Positions 33,791 to 44,749 of a stretch of 64,000 nt of DNA are shown here, in pieces. This DNA comes from Spirometra erinaceieuropaei (lineage: Eukaryota > Platyhelminthes > Cestoda > Diphyllobothriidea > Diphyllobothriidae): assembly GCA_902702965.1 (NCBI GenBank), contig CACRXP010000014.1:237867-301866 (forward strand). The letters run 5' to 3'. Numbering within the stretch: position 1 is the stretch's first letter; each line of letters opens with the position of its first letter. A program made the translations under genes and the position numbers. The notes under the pieces are model-generated. The model searched no databases and had not been told where the DNA came from. It was given only the letters and a program-made list of their open reading frames with translations.

Positions 33791-33921
33791 ACGTAAGTTC
33801 TAGGTTAATTCTTAATGAAGTCCCGCTTGCGCAGTCAGCTTACTGTGTCAGATTCATGGGGCTTCCAGACATTGCAGTAGCCTTGGTGGGCAACATGACT
33901 AAAAGGTGATGGAACTCGCGT

Positions 33922-34035
33922 CTTCCGGTTGGGCCTCCTAGCTTAGGAGCGTTGGCTATACTAAAGCCTTTTCCTTGCTTTCGTGGGTTCGAATCTCACC
34001 GAGGTATTGACAGTTGGGTCAATATAAAATTCTAT
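33922..34035 (+). mobile_element. tRNA-derived SINE, copy 1
   Basis: An A-box-like sequence TAGCTTAGGAGCGTTGG is at 33939-33955. A perfect B box GGTTCGAATC is at 33986-33995, spaced as in a tRNA gene, followed by 'tcaccgaggt'. No clean acceptor-stem pairing is visible, and the sequence between the boxes is too long for a normal tRNA. Shared phrases at 51822-51935 ('aaagccttytccttgct') mark it as an interspersed family rather than a tRNA gene. Confidence 0.6.
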
Positions 34036-34039
34036 TTAG

Positions 34040-36430
34040 CATTATGTTGTTAACTGCTGTAATAAGCTTATTCGACAGTATGTGTTCTACTACGTTGGAA
34101 AGTAATAGGGCTGACCATGTATAGATTGTCTGTGTGCTATCTGCTGCCGTCTTTGTGTGCCACGCCTTGCACCAGAGACGTCAAAGCAACTGCTTTGGGT
34201 GTTGATTTTGAGTGCACACGAAACTGGCAGTCGTAACGTTTCCGCTTGTGTCGTTAGATAGTATTTTAAGTATCAACCAGGTCACTTTGTGGAAGATCGT
34301 ACATATTAATACGGTGCTTTCAGTTAGGAAGGTGAACCAAAACGGTCCCCAAGGAAGCAAGACAATGATTTCGTTCGTCGAACATTTAAATATCATTATA
34401 TGCACATTAAAGGTATTTACAGACAGCACCTGGCAATGTTTCCTTTGCGTATATTCAGAAAAGACGAAAGACCTCGACCGCCGTCAGTAAAACGTCCTTA
34501 AAGGCCATTTTAGACATTAAAGTTATTAGAGAACGTATTTCGTTTGCACGAAAATACTTGACAAAAAACTTGCATTTCGCATAGGCGTTTACATATGTTG
34601 TGAGGTAATATTCTTAAGTAAAATGCGAAGTCTGCCAAGTGATCATATGTGAAAGCACGTTGTTTCGACAGCAACTTTCAAGAACTATCGACGACTGATA
34701 GTTTGGATGTTCAGTAATTTTAGAGAGCGACTGCTCAGGCGTTCAACAACAGAGACCATAAACGGCAACGTGTCCAGGGACATTGCAAAAGGATGTCTTC
34801 GGTTACAACGGCATTCATCGGCATCAAATAGACATCGCAATGTTAGAGGATAGTGCCTCGGTTCACCGATCAAAGGGGTATGACTCCAATTATGCTAACA
34901 ACTACAGTCCAATATTTAAGAGCAGAGTCAGCCTCTGCGCCTGGAGTGTTCGAAGCATTTTTATTTCTGCGAATTTCCCAGATTGAATCCAAAGAAAAGT
35001 TTATCCTCTATTGTGTTATTGGTTTCCGTCCTTTTGTCATTTGTGACATTTTCCTTCCCTGCTTGCAGCTATATTAGACCTTTTATAATTGACCTACCAC
35101 AAAGCCGTCTTCTTGTAAAATTAGTTATTTCTTAATGAACAAATAATAACGTTTAAGGAAACTGTACTTAGCTTTGAAGTTTGCTCGTATCGTTAACGCG
35201 ATATAACTCTCGTGCATGCGGGGTAGGTGGTTCGTGTGATATTGCAATTGCAGTTCGTCGTTCGTGAGTTTCAATGAGATATGTCATGAACTGTAAATTT
35301 ATGCCGGTGTTTGACTTGTCCAACATTGACCCACATTATTCTTGATTTCATAGTTTGTGCTGCTCAAAAACGAGTTCAAAATTGCAAAGAAATACGTACC
35401 AATTGAAAAATAAATGTCCAGATTCAATTAACACTTTACTGAACGTATGTGTATGAAAAAGTGGTGGGTATACCTAAGGAGACACCTAAACAGATAAGAA
35501 TGACAAAACTTCAGAAGCCACCCACTACCATATAAACACATTTTATACTGTAGTTTCACAACATTAGTCCGTTCAGTTCTATCTTTGCCATATGTAGCAT
35601 GCTATTGGGACCTTTGAACTAATTTTTCGTAGCGAAAACTTTAAATATTTATAAAATTTTTCTTCGAGTTCCTCTCCGAAGGAGGGTTCATGATCGTGGA
35701 CGTCGACGCCACCAATGCTTGTGGCGGAAAAGTAGTCAAGTTGACATTTGTTTGCAGGTTTCTGCTTGTCCATCCATCCAGAAACGTTAAAGCTCACTGT
35801 CATTTGTCCGAGCTTATGTGTCAAACCACGAGACCGATGCAGAACCTTGGCCAATTTAGTCAATACACAATTTTGGAACTCACGTTATGGACCGTGCAAC
35901 AAAATACATTAGTAAAATAAACCATTTCACAGACGTCTTAGAATAGCAACGTACCCTGTTCATGTACAGATTGACTGAAAGAAGGACATTCTGACAGTCA
36001 TATTTCCGTGAATTCAAATTGTAAAGCACACGACAACCAGTCACCCGTTGAAAACCTCCGAGCGCAACGAACAGAGAAACATCGCGTTCACTGAATAAAA
36101 ATGATTTAATTTGTTCATTCAGAAGGACGAAGCTCCGCCGAAGGAATTCATGTCTGGTTTTGCTTACCTAACGGAAAAAAGATCTTGCACATTTACCCCA
36201 AGAAGTAACCGGCATTTGCGTAATATAACTTAAACATCATTTGGTAGAGTCTGGACTTCATAAAAATTACTTAACTTCATTTCGATATCTTGACGTAGCT
36301 ACATGCGAACGGGTTGAAAATCGAGTTGCTTGGCATAACGAAGTGGTGTCAGCATAAGTAATGCTAAAGCAAGACAAAGTTTTAAAAGAATTGTAGACAT
36401 TAACAAGGATTGCAATACGATCGCTCCAAC
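34040..36430. other. no recognised genes
   Basis: Several 60-95 residue frames occur on both strands (34212-34490, 34853-35077, 35579-35863) without any known motif, conserved copy or splice pattern. Confidence 0.45.
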
Positions 36431-36431
36431 A

Positions 36432-36880
36432 ATCTTCTTTGAGGTCGCAACGCAGCCGTGCAAATTCGGAAGATCTGTTTGGCCAAAATGAGTTATCTGA
36501 TGAACAAACGCAAATGCGCTTCGCAAGTCCTCTTACAGTACATCGTCTACCCATTAGATGGTTTTAAAATTAAAATCGTTCCAACTCTGATGGGAGTAAG
36601 GCAAAACGCTGTATTGTAGTCGCATGTTTACGAAATTGTCTTCTAGCATAGGAAGTCCATACGTCTTTCTTTGAGGCTGCAGCGCAGCCATGCAAGTTCG
36701 GGAGGCCAATGAGTTGTCCACGTTTCCAGTAGTCCTTCCGACTATGCATGTCGTCTCACAGTATGCCGTTTAGTTAATAAATAATTTAAAATCTAAGAGC
36801 TTTCCGATACTGACGGGAGTCAGGCGAAACACCGCACTTCAATTGCATGTTTGCGGGAATTCGCAAAGCACCTTAATGCG
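36432..36880 (+). repeat. tandem duplication, two units of about 230 bp
   Basis: Unit 1 (36432-36655) and unit 2 (36661-36880) share 'cttctttgaggtcgcaacgcagccgtgcaa' versus 'tttctttgaggctgcagcg...'-type starts, 'ccgttt'/'cccatt' with 'tagttaataaat', and endings 'gggagtaaggcaaaacgc' versus 'gggagtcaggcgaaacacc' followed by 'gcatgttt'. It is diverged, non-coding, and of unknown origin. Confidence 0.6.
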
Positions 36881-36884
36881 TTAA

Positions 36885-37540
36885 ACGAATGCTTATTACG
36901 GGACATATTGCATTGCCTGCAAAGCAGGATAATTTTTGATGATACAGGGATACAACGGGAATTTTCTCACATTTACTAGATATGATTATGTTTCCCTTAT
37001 AAAAATGTCAATATATATAATCAAACTTTTGTCGGAAGTGTACGAACAACCGTAAGGCTTCTTTCATCAGTGAGCATAGTCGAACTAACTATGCATTAAC
37101 TTAGTAAGTATAAAGCAACTCGAGTAGTCGCATCTATTAATTATTAACGACACTATCAAAAGTGAAGTAGATCGAAATGTCAATACACAAAAGAAGGAAA
37201 ATTTTGAATCGATGTTTGTAAATTACTCACTTTCGTCGGATTACATGCCAAAAGTGAATGGGAGAAAGCCAAGAGGACTGTAAAGAATGTAACCCTCCTC
37301 ATCAGTCAGCAAATCTGTTCAAAAATCTAGGGATGCCCACTGTTATAATACCCTTCAGTTCCTTTGCCCAATCCGTCTTTTCAAAATTAACACATAATTT
37401 GTATGGTATTTGTCTAACCAATTGATAATTTTATCTTTTCTGACATACACGGACTGGATAATGCTTGCTTACTCCTCCTGTATGGATGACGTTGGCGTAC
37501 ATATTCAGTTATCATCTGTTTTAACGTCCACCGACTCACA
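36885..37540. other. no recognised features
   Basis: AT-rich sequence. The 63-residue frame at 37410-37601 (+) overlaps the start of the next duplication and is not supported. Confidence 0.4.
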
Positions 37541-37544
37541 GAAT

Positions 37545-39470
37545 TTAAAGCATGCCTCACGTAGTCTCCTCAAATGGCTGGAGTTTTGCATGGGATGGTA
37601 GATAGTTGCAAAGTCTTTTGAGTACACACGCTTATTTCCCCTTCTTGGCAGTTTCTGGCTAAATGCACGTCAATGTGGATCTGAAGCAGACTTTTTAATT
37701 CAATGCCATGGCTTGCTGTATTCAGAATGACCTCTAACGATGAGCGCAATCAGTCGTTCCCTAAAAGCTCGAGAGCAAGAATTTCAGTCCAAATGCATAT
37801 TACCAGATTTAGTGGATGGGCTGTGGTCGAAATTGATCTTTGACCGTTTGTGAAACAAAGCGTCTTGGATGGTTTGACGACACCAGCGAGGTACGTCGCT
37901 CGCTGGTCGAGACCTGGCGTGCTACGAGATGGGCATTACTGCCCTTAATGATATTTGGGACTTCGACCCAAATAATAATACAGAAAAAACTTCACTCTCA
38001 ATCTATATACCGAGAATAAACTGATATACTCCAAGTTGGCAGTTACGTTCTGAGGAAATTAAAAAGCAACGATAGCCTGCCTATCTGAACAGAATCGGAT
38101 GGAAGAGGTGGGATCCGGTTATGGTTTCTGTAGCGGTCACTTAAAAACAGAGCGGCGCAACGTTGACGCCGACCTTGGTCTTGGGCTGACATCGTAGAAC
38201 GTCTACCCTGTCTGCTGCAGGACACCAACGACTTATACATGACATTGGACATATTGTCCTAGACGCCTACGCCCTAACCCATCCCTTCCCCGGCAATAAC
38301 CACCTCCGACTAGCCTCAAAGTATATTCTGGGAGGATTTGCACACCCTGTCGAAAACAGACGAGCCGGTTGTTCCTGATGACTTTATGAGCGACTCGAGA
38401 AATTTAAAGCATGCCTCACGCAGTCTCCCCAAATGGCTGGAGCTTTTCATGGGAAGGTAGATAGTTGCAAAGTCTTTTGAGTACACAAGCTTATTTCCCC
38501 TTCTTGGCAGTTTATGGCTAAATGCCCGTCAATGTGGATCTGAAAGAGACTTTTAAATTCAGTGCCATGGCTTGCTTGATTCAGAATGACCTCTAACGAT
38601 GAGCGTAATCAGTAGTTCCATACAAGCTCGAGAGTAGGAATTTCAGTCAAAATGCACATTAACAGATTTAGTGCGTGGGCTGTATACACGGAGGCACAGT
38701 AAATACGTTAAGTATAAACCATTGTTTTGCAAAAAAAACTTCCCACGCTTTTATCTAATAGCAGAAACGCATGGAAGGGTTAAATCTGTAGTCAGTGCTT
38801 AAACTACTTCACGACCGAAAAACTCATTTGCAATTTAAATGTCAGCCAGATTTTACACAATTTGGCTGATGTATAATCTACAGTACGGTAACTAGTAATT
38901 GTTTTTCTATTTTATTCAGATTTTCTGTCTAGCACTTTCTTTGATTAAAAGCAAAACATTAGAACTGAGTCTGATGGCCGATATTCATCTATGACTGTTT
39001 GTGAAATAAAGCGTCTTGGATAGTTTCACGAAGCCCGCGGGGGATGTCGCTCCCTGATCGAGACCTGGCGTGCTACAAGGTGGGCAATTCTGCGCTTTCC
39101 GATGGTTGAGACTTCAACCCAAATGATCAAACACAAAAAGCCTTACTCTGACTCTATAGACCTAGAATAAACTGATATACTCCAAGTTGGCTGATAATTT
39201 TCGAGGAAATTAACAAGCAGCGATAACCTGACTATCAGAACAGAGTCAGATGGATTAGGTGGGATCCGTCTATTGTTTCTGGAGAGGTCACCTAAATGCA
39301 CAGCGGCTCAAGGTTGAGGCCGAACTTGCCCTTCGGCTGGCATCGTGGTACACCTACCCTGTCTGCTGTAGGACATCACAGACTGGTTCATAATACTGGG
39401 CCTGTCGTCCTCGACGCCTACACCCTCACCAATCCCCCTCCTCCCCGGCTATAACCATATCCGACTTGGC
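37545..39470 (+). repeat. direct segmental duplication with an extra 290 bp in the second copy
   Basis: Part one 37550-37830 matches 38400-38685 ('aatttaaagcatgcctcacg', 'gatagttgcaaagtctttt', 'cttcttggcagttt'). Part two 37850-38290 matches 38995-39440 ('aagcgtcttggat', 'tcgagacctggcgtgctac', 'tgatatactccaagttggc', 'gtctgctg'). The offset changes from about 855 to 1145 because 38690-38985 is present only in the second copy. The part-two sequence is itself related to block B near 30740 and 50360, so this is a transposon-derived tandem unit. Confidence 0.7.
38690..38985. other. insertion private to the second duplication copy
   Basis: About 290 bp between 'gtgggctgta' and 'catctatgactgtttgtga' has no equivalent between 37835 and 37845. 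It is AT-rich, with a direct 'atttgcaatttaaatgtc' type core and no coding motif. Possibly a short transposon; the ends were not resolved. Confidence 0.45.
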
Positions 39471-39477
39471 TGAAGTA

Positions 39478-40240
39478 GGCAAGCAGGGCAGGATTCAAAG
39501 GTACCAACAAATTTCGCGACGGCTCGTCAGCTGCGTCCTGTCGCTTCATAACACAAATATTGAGTGGGAAGAATACAGCAGATTTGAATTCGTGCAGAAA
39601 ATCAAGGCAGAAACAACAAGGGTAAAGCTGGCTAATCGATAAATTTAGTAACTTAAACACCAGATGCAAGTACATTGGGCGAACGCAGAGGCAGTTGGCA
39701 GCCAGGTCTATTGAACACCTGCCCAGGTGGCTCCTAAAGCAATAAAATAAAATCCCGCCTTCCTCCATTACGAAATATCTGATAGTGGTCACTCCGCCGA
39801 CCCCAAAACCTCCTTCGGAGCACTTGCTCGGGCACGAACAACTCGGACATTGCGTTACCTAGAGGCGGCCTATATACGGCGGGTGAAACCAGATCTTTGT
39901 AAACAGTTGGAGCACGTGGTAAGCCTAACATTGCCATGGTAACCTCTAGCTCCATGATTTTTTCTTCCCCTCTCTCTTTTTTGCTCGTTAACACCCCCCC
40001 ATTTTTGCTATTCTACCAATACGGTGTTTGATTTACTAACTTTATCGATCAGCCAGCTTTACTCAAAACCATGACTTTGTTGTTTCTGCATAGATTTTTT
40101 GCACGAATTCAAATCTGTTGTATTCTTCCCACTCGTTATCTATGTTATGAAGCGACAGGACGCAGCTGACGAGCTGTCGCGACATATTTTGATACCATTA
40201 AATCTCACCCTGCTTGCCTTCTTTAGTTTTGTACCGGCGA
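39478..40240. repeat. inverted repeat pair surrounding a Penelope fragment
   Basis: 39478-39655 pairs with 40240-40028 on the opposite strand. Shared phrases are 'aggcaagcagggc', 'gctcgtcagctgcgtcctgtcgcttcataaca', 'gtgggaagaatacagcagatttgaattcgtgca' and 'aaagctggctaatcgataaa' (the longer ones given here with differences between arms). About 370 bp separate the arms. The left arm leads directly into a GIY-YIG coding fragment (39620-39942). The right arm diverges just before it, so two head-to-head copies of the same element are likely. Confidence 0.65.
39620..39942 (+). pseudogene. Penelope-like GIY-YIG endonuclease fragment
   Basis: From about 39635 the plus strand reads W-L-I-D-K-F, then N-T-R-C-K-Y-I-G-R-T-Q-R-Q-L-A-A-R-S-I-E-H, then P-R-W-L-L-K-Q and a TAA (39743-39745). 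Beyond the stop the same frame continues with P-P-S-S-I-T-K-Y-L. After a frameshift, E-A-A-Y-I-R-R-V-K-P-D-L-C-K-Q ends in S-L-T-L-P-W and a TAA at 39940-39942. The K-Y-I-G-R-T box, the I-E-H motif and the terminal L-P-W are all Penelope hallmarks. The reverse transcriptase is absent. It is dead because of the stop and frameshift, though the active-site motifs themselves are intact. Confidence 0.75.
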
Positions 40241-40259
40241 CAAACTGTTTACAATTTAT

Positions 40260-42280
40260 AAAACAACCCCTCCGACTAGATTAAAAGCATATTCTGCGAG
40301 GATTTGCCCACCCTGCCGAAAACAAACAAACCGGTTGTCCTTGGTGACCAGCCGGAAATCGTCCATCTCCGTAAGCGGAAAGGGAACCGGCAAATTCGTG
40401 AAAGTCCAAATGAATCCCATTCCTGGACACTGCTCGCTCGTTTTTTAACGGAAAATTCGCACTTTCTGGAGCTTTGTGCCAAATCCTTCAGTATCGTTAT
40501 AAACCGCACATTTCCGATTTCTAACACGTCATTGACGGGTTCCCTCATTTAGAAATGGACAATGTCCGAGACCTTAAGACCCGGTTCCGGAAGCAATCAC
40601 TACTACGCGGCCGACTTGATGCAAATTTGTTCATCCAGTGATGATTAGCTGATTCGTCTCCGTATCTCCCATATACACAGCCTAATAATTGGGTTTTCAT
40701 GGACTAATGAAAACAGGAAAGTTTAAAAACGACCACTTTTGTGAACACGTTCCAACAATATCAGACGGCGAATAATCATAACGCCACCTGTCATCAATAT
40801 GCACCTACCAATTTGTATAATGCAGAAGGCGTTTCAATAGCCAAGTAAGCATAATAGCATCTTAGCCATCTAAGCCAAAAACTAACGTTTGTGCAAGGAA
40901 ACATTGGTATAACGTAAGCGTTGAAATTTGCCGATTTTCGGCAGGTAGGGAAAACACATTTATACTCATCTAATTGGGAATCGTTTGCAGAACATGCTTA
41001 AGAGGAGAGAATGTGTTTTTGGATTCCTGAAAATTAACTTTTCGTAGAATCTGAAGGATTTTTCACTTGAAAGAGGGTTGTTAAGTACAGCTATCATTTA
41101 CTCCCAAATTCACGCCCTTCTATTTACCAAAACCAGGACATCAGATCGTCCTGTAAAGACTAACAAGACAACGCTCCACGGCGTCTAGTATTACCGCTCG
41201 TAGCCGAGGGAACAATGGGCGCAGGACTTAGTATAAAAAAGTAACGCTTTTTTAACCAAATAACATCCGGAGTTGCTTACCGGATTTCCTGCAGTTGCGG
41301 GCAAAGCAATTGCGTAAGACTGCTCTGGACGCGAATCACCAAATACGTGGCAGCAGTGTGGAGAAATGACGCGAGTCCTAATGTCGCGGCGCATTCTACG
41401 AGACCCTGCCGCATATTCATGTTCGGTGAGGCCGAAATTCTCGTGAAATGTGATAATTGCGAGAACTGCGAGTTGCTTCAGTCAAGGTCCGCGGAACCCC
41501 AGTCTATAAAAGATACCATGACATCTCACTCCAAATTCGATAGTGAGACATGGTCCGGCCGAAGTAATTAATAACTCGGGGAGTGCGCAGGTCGTTGATG
41601 CAGAAGACAGGGGAATCATCACACTGGGGATGAGATTTCAGCAATTAACAACTTGCATGCCGATTGTCAAGCCATTAGCGCGCCAAATGCAAAAATCTTT
41701 GATGATGCAGAGAGCGGATAATTATCATAGGAAGCATAGCGACTGCATCATATAATAAGCATAACTTCCTATGCACAAATCACCTATATATGTCATTGTC
41801 TCTGATAAAGGGTTCGGGCTAAAATTCGGAACGCCAGGCAAATAAAGCTTTTGTTCCATCGATTGCTTCTACAGCTTATGTGCGAGTTCCTGGGACTCGA
41901 AATTTGGTTTTTTGTCGATAGTCAACATTTACTACGAAATTGAATGATACCTAATTGGCATCTTGTTATAGTGCAGCGGAATATGTAGTTTTGCTTACAT
42001 GGAACATGCACAGTGTGCGGTTTATAAGTCCTATAGCCAAATGCAACAAATGTTGTTAATAAAAAATACTATGTTCGTAGTAACCGTTTTAAGCAAAAAT
42101 CGACCTTTTCTATGTTATGGTTTTATTAACGCTGTTTATTAGATAAAGATTTGCCTTACCCATTGCCTAATTGCATGAATTCTCCATGATATCCACTTAG
42201 TGGCTTTCAGTGATAAAGGATATTCTTACATGTTAATTATAGAGCTAGTAGGTTAAAAGCGCTCAATTCAAGTTAAGGAC
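40260..42280. other. mostly unrecognised; short similarity to the 38300 region
   Basis: 40270-40350 resembles 38310-38375 ('tattctgcgaggatttg', 'accctgccgaaaacaaac'). 41191-41760 is somewhat GC-rich, with frames at 41347-41571 and 41543-41755 (+) that lack recognisable motifs. 41800-41870 is a retroelement-like 3' tail (separate entry). Confidence 0.4.
41800..41875 (+). other. retroelement-like 3' UTR tail
   Basis: 'tctctgataaagggttcggg', 'aaaattcggaacgccaggc' and 'aaataaagcttttgttcc' correspond to 63845-63910 ('tccgactcggactcgag', 'aaaatccgaaacgtcaggc', 'taataatgctcttgctcc'). I associate this arrangement with the 3' end of flatworm retroelements after the last coding exon. The coding part upstream is not recognisable. 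Confidence 0.35.
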
Positions 42281-42289
42281 CAGTTCGGA

Positions 42290-42800
42290 TTCAAAATGAA
42301 TGGGGAGTCGCAAACAAGTTTTAAAATCGAATGATACTGTTCCTAGAGGTAGCAGATTAAAAAAACAGACGTGTTATTCTTTCATTTTTTTCAAAGGATA
42401 AGTATTAGTGCTTGTCACTTATGCACTTTTTTGCAACTGAACAGGAAGAATGTATATCACGTAAGTAGCCATTTCCTGTTAAGTGTAATTTCTGCATGCG
42501 ACAAAAAAGCTCGTTCAAAGATCGGCATCCCAATGTGGGTTGGATAGCTCAGGACCATGTGAAACGATATTAAATCAAGTAATCTTATTTAAGTAACACT
42601 TTTATTTGAAGACGTATTTCCAAATTTCGGTCGACATTTTGTGTGATGGTACATTTTCCCTACACTTCAATTTATAAGGATGACAAAAACTTAGTATTAT
42701 ACCTCATAAAATCCTTATGACGATTGCATCCAATGACTTCTCTCTAAGCAAAAGCATAATTCGCAATTTCCGTTAACATTCCACCTCATTTAGCTTCTGT
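42290..42800. mobile_element. degraded foldback arm
   Basis: 'cttatttaagtaacactttt', 'gaagacgtatttcc', 'aaatttcggtcgacatttt' and later 'cgcaatttccgttaacatt' resemble the right arms of the foldback elements. Only arm fragments remain. The Penelope element begins just after, at about 42861. Confidence 0.4.
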
Positions 42801-42860
42801 GGAGCAATAGAAAATTATCTGGGCATGCATTGCTCTAATTATCGGGATGAATAGTCCGAT

Positions 42861-43965
42861 ATGTGCCCGCATATGTATTCCAATGACATCAGATTGTATG
42901 AAACAGAATATGCGCATCATAGGTTCTTGTTTAAAAGAAAAGAAGGCACGATCACGTCCATCCCACCAGACTTGGCGCACGACGTACTATGCAAACGGCT
43001 CGAAGAATGCTACAACGAAACGACAGGGCCCATAAAGATCCAGCACCTAATGCAGCTCTTTGCATTCTGCCAACGAACCTTTTTCATCCTCGATGGCAGA
43101 ACACCCGAAAAAATCAAAGGAACTCCAATAGGTTCCCCAGTATCCATCTTAATTGCGAAATCGGTTCCACAATCGCTGGAAATCGTTGCCTTCAGCCACT
43201 ACAAACCTGCGTTTTGGCGCCGATACGTGGACGATACATTCGTCATTGCTGAAAAGGATAGGCTATCGGGTTTTCAAGAATTGCTTGGCAGCAACTTCCC
43301 CAACATTCAGTTTATAAGCGAAGACAAGAAGGCCGAGAAACTGCCCTTCGCTGACGTGCTTGACACGCGCACCTGATGGTAAACTCAGCAGTACAGTGAC
43401 CAAAACAACGACCAATATAACCCAAGTCCTCATCTATCATAACAACCATCCATTGGTGTACAAACGGGGCTGTGTGAGGACGCTTTTCGACCGGTTAAAA
43501 ACGCATCGTAGCGAGCCCAGTGGAAGGATGCTAGAACTACGGCATATCCGGGACCAATTAACAAAGAACGGATACTCGAAGTTTTCCATCAGCCGCTGCA
43601 TACGCACGCGCCCACGACGGACAAACGGAAGAGAGACATCAACAATTTGGCACAGCCTGTCGTACAAAAAGAATGTGTCCGAGACTACAGAACACATTGC
43701 GTCAGAGCTAGGCGTGGGCATCGCCTATCATCCGGCGGCTGCCATTCGTAAGAGGATCATGAAAATAAAGGATCGGCTGGACGCAGATGAGCAGTCGGGT
43801 ACAGTCTATCAAATCCCGTGCCGTAACTGTCCTTGCTACTACACAGGCCAAACAAGACGATGTCTCAGCTCACAAATACATGAGCAAAAACGGGCCGTTC
43901 GAAAAGGCGACCCACTATCTCAAGTCGCCATTCCCACGCTAGAGGAAGGCCATGAGTTCGGTTTG
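42861..43965 (+). pseudogene. Penelope-like element: reverse transcriptase plus GIY-YIG endonuclease
   Basis: The first frame (42861-43376) carries T-S-I-P-P-D-L (residues about 32-38), I-K-G-T-P-I-G-S-P-V-S (85-95) and F-W-R-R-Y-V-D-D-T-F-V-I (118-129), i.e. the catalytic aspartates of the Penelope reverse transcriptase, then L-P-F-A-D-V-L-D. A +1 shift at about 43365 leads into the second frame (43360-43992). That frame has N-H-P-L-V-Y-K-R-G-C-V-R-T-L-F, a linker, and G-T-V-Y-Q-I-P-C...C-Y-Y-T-G-Q-T (147-165) followed by I-H-E-Q and V-A-I-P-T-L-E-E-G-H. The conserved E-H is E-Q here. The N-terminal thumb and part of the palm are missing and the frame is broken once, so it is a fairly young but inactive copy. 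The 3' end is cut at about 43965, where antisense LINE sequence starts. Confidence 0.85.
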
Positions 43966-44530
43966 TTTTATTTCTATAGCCTCGATCAGTAGTCTTTCAT
44001 GCCAGTCCAAAAAATCCATCGAACTTTAAAGCATAGTCTACCCCTGTGGCAATTCTAAGGGTACTATCATATCCTCTCTGTATTTGCGATAAGAGGAATT
44101 AAATACTTTTAGTCTTTCCAGTCCTCTTTTATACGGCAGGCATTTTTATCTGACGATTATACGGGCTGCTATTCGTTATATGTTTTCTAAAAGCGTGAAA
44201 ATGTGTTGCGTTAAGAGACGCCTCGACCGAAAGCAACATTCTAACTTTTGCCGAACACGTATTTCTAACACTCGACCGAAAAGCTATACGTCGAAATTAG
44301 CCGAAGGTCTCCTAACCGCGCGCAAGATAGAGATGGCTTTCTTTGCTACATTAGCGCAGTGTGACCATGGTTTGAGAGTAGACATCATCCACACGCTGAG
44401 GTCCCTTAACTCGTTAGCTCATTTTAATTGGCGACCCGGATGAAGTAGTGCTATTTAAATTTTATCATCCTCCTATTGCCAGATCGTAATAGAATAACTT
44501 TGCGTTATTAAAGTTGAGGCCAAGGAGCCA
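43966..44530 (-). pseudogene. CR1/Jockey-type LINE 3' fragment, copy 3
   Basis: On the minus strand, about 44370-44290 reads H-C-A-N-V-A-K-K-A-I-S-I-L-R-A-V-R-R-P-S-A-N-F-D, the post-catalytic region also found at 12840-12780. The DNA from 43995 to 44200 aligns with 11900-12100 and 12490-12700. It is frame-broken and truncated at both ends. Its junction with the Penelope element at 43965 is abrupt. Confidence 0.6.
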
Positions 44531-44749
44531 CTCACCATGCCACTGCTATCAAAGCAATTCAGGTGGTCTTTTATATATATTAAAAACAAAATAGGGCGCA
44601 TATTGCTTCGTATATTAATGCCACTGCGGAACGCGCGAGGGGACAAATAATAAGACGAAATACAACCACCCAGGCAATCTTATGAGTGCTGCCTTACGGA
44701 AGAACACACACGTGGCTTAAATAAGTCTGGGATCGAAAGACTTTCCAGA

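Noticed and set aside
33922..34035. A functional tRNA gene
   Set aside because: The box spacing exceeds a normal tRNA, no acceptor stem pairs, and a related copy exists at 51822; a SINE is the better reading.
39418..39994. Minus-strand frames of 124 and 86 residues
   Set aside because: They lie antisense to a Penelope GIY-YIG fragment whose motifs are clear on the plus strand.
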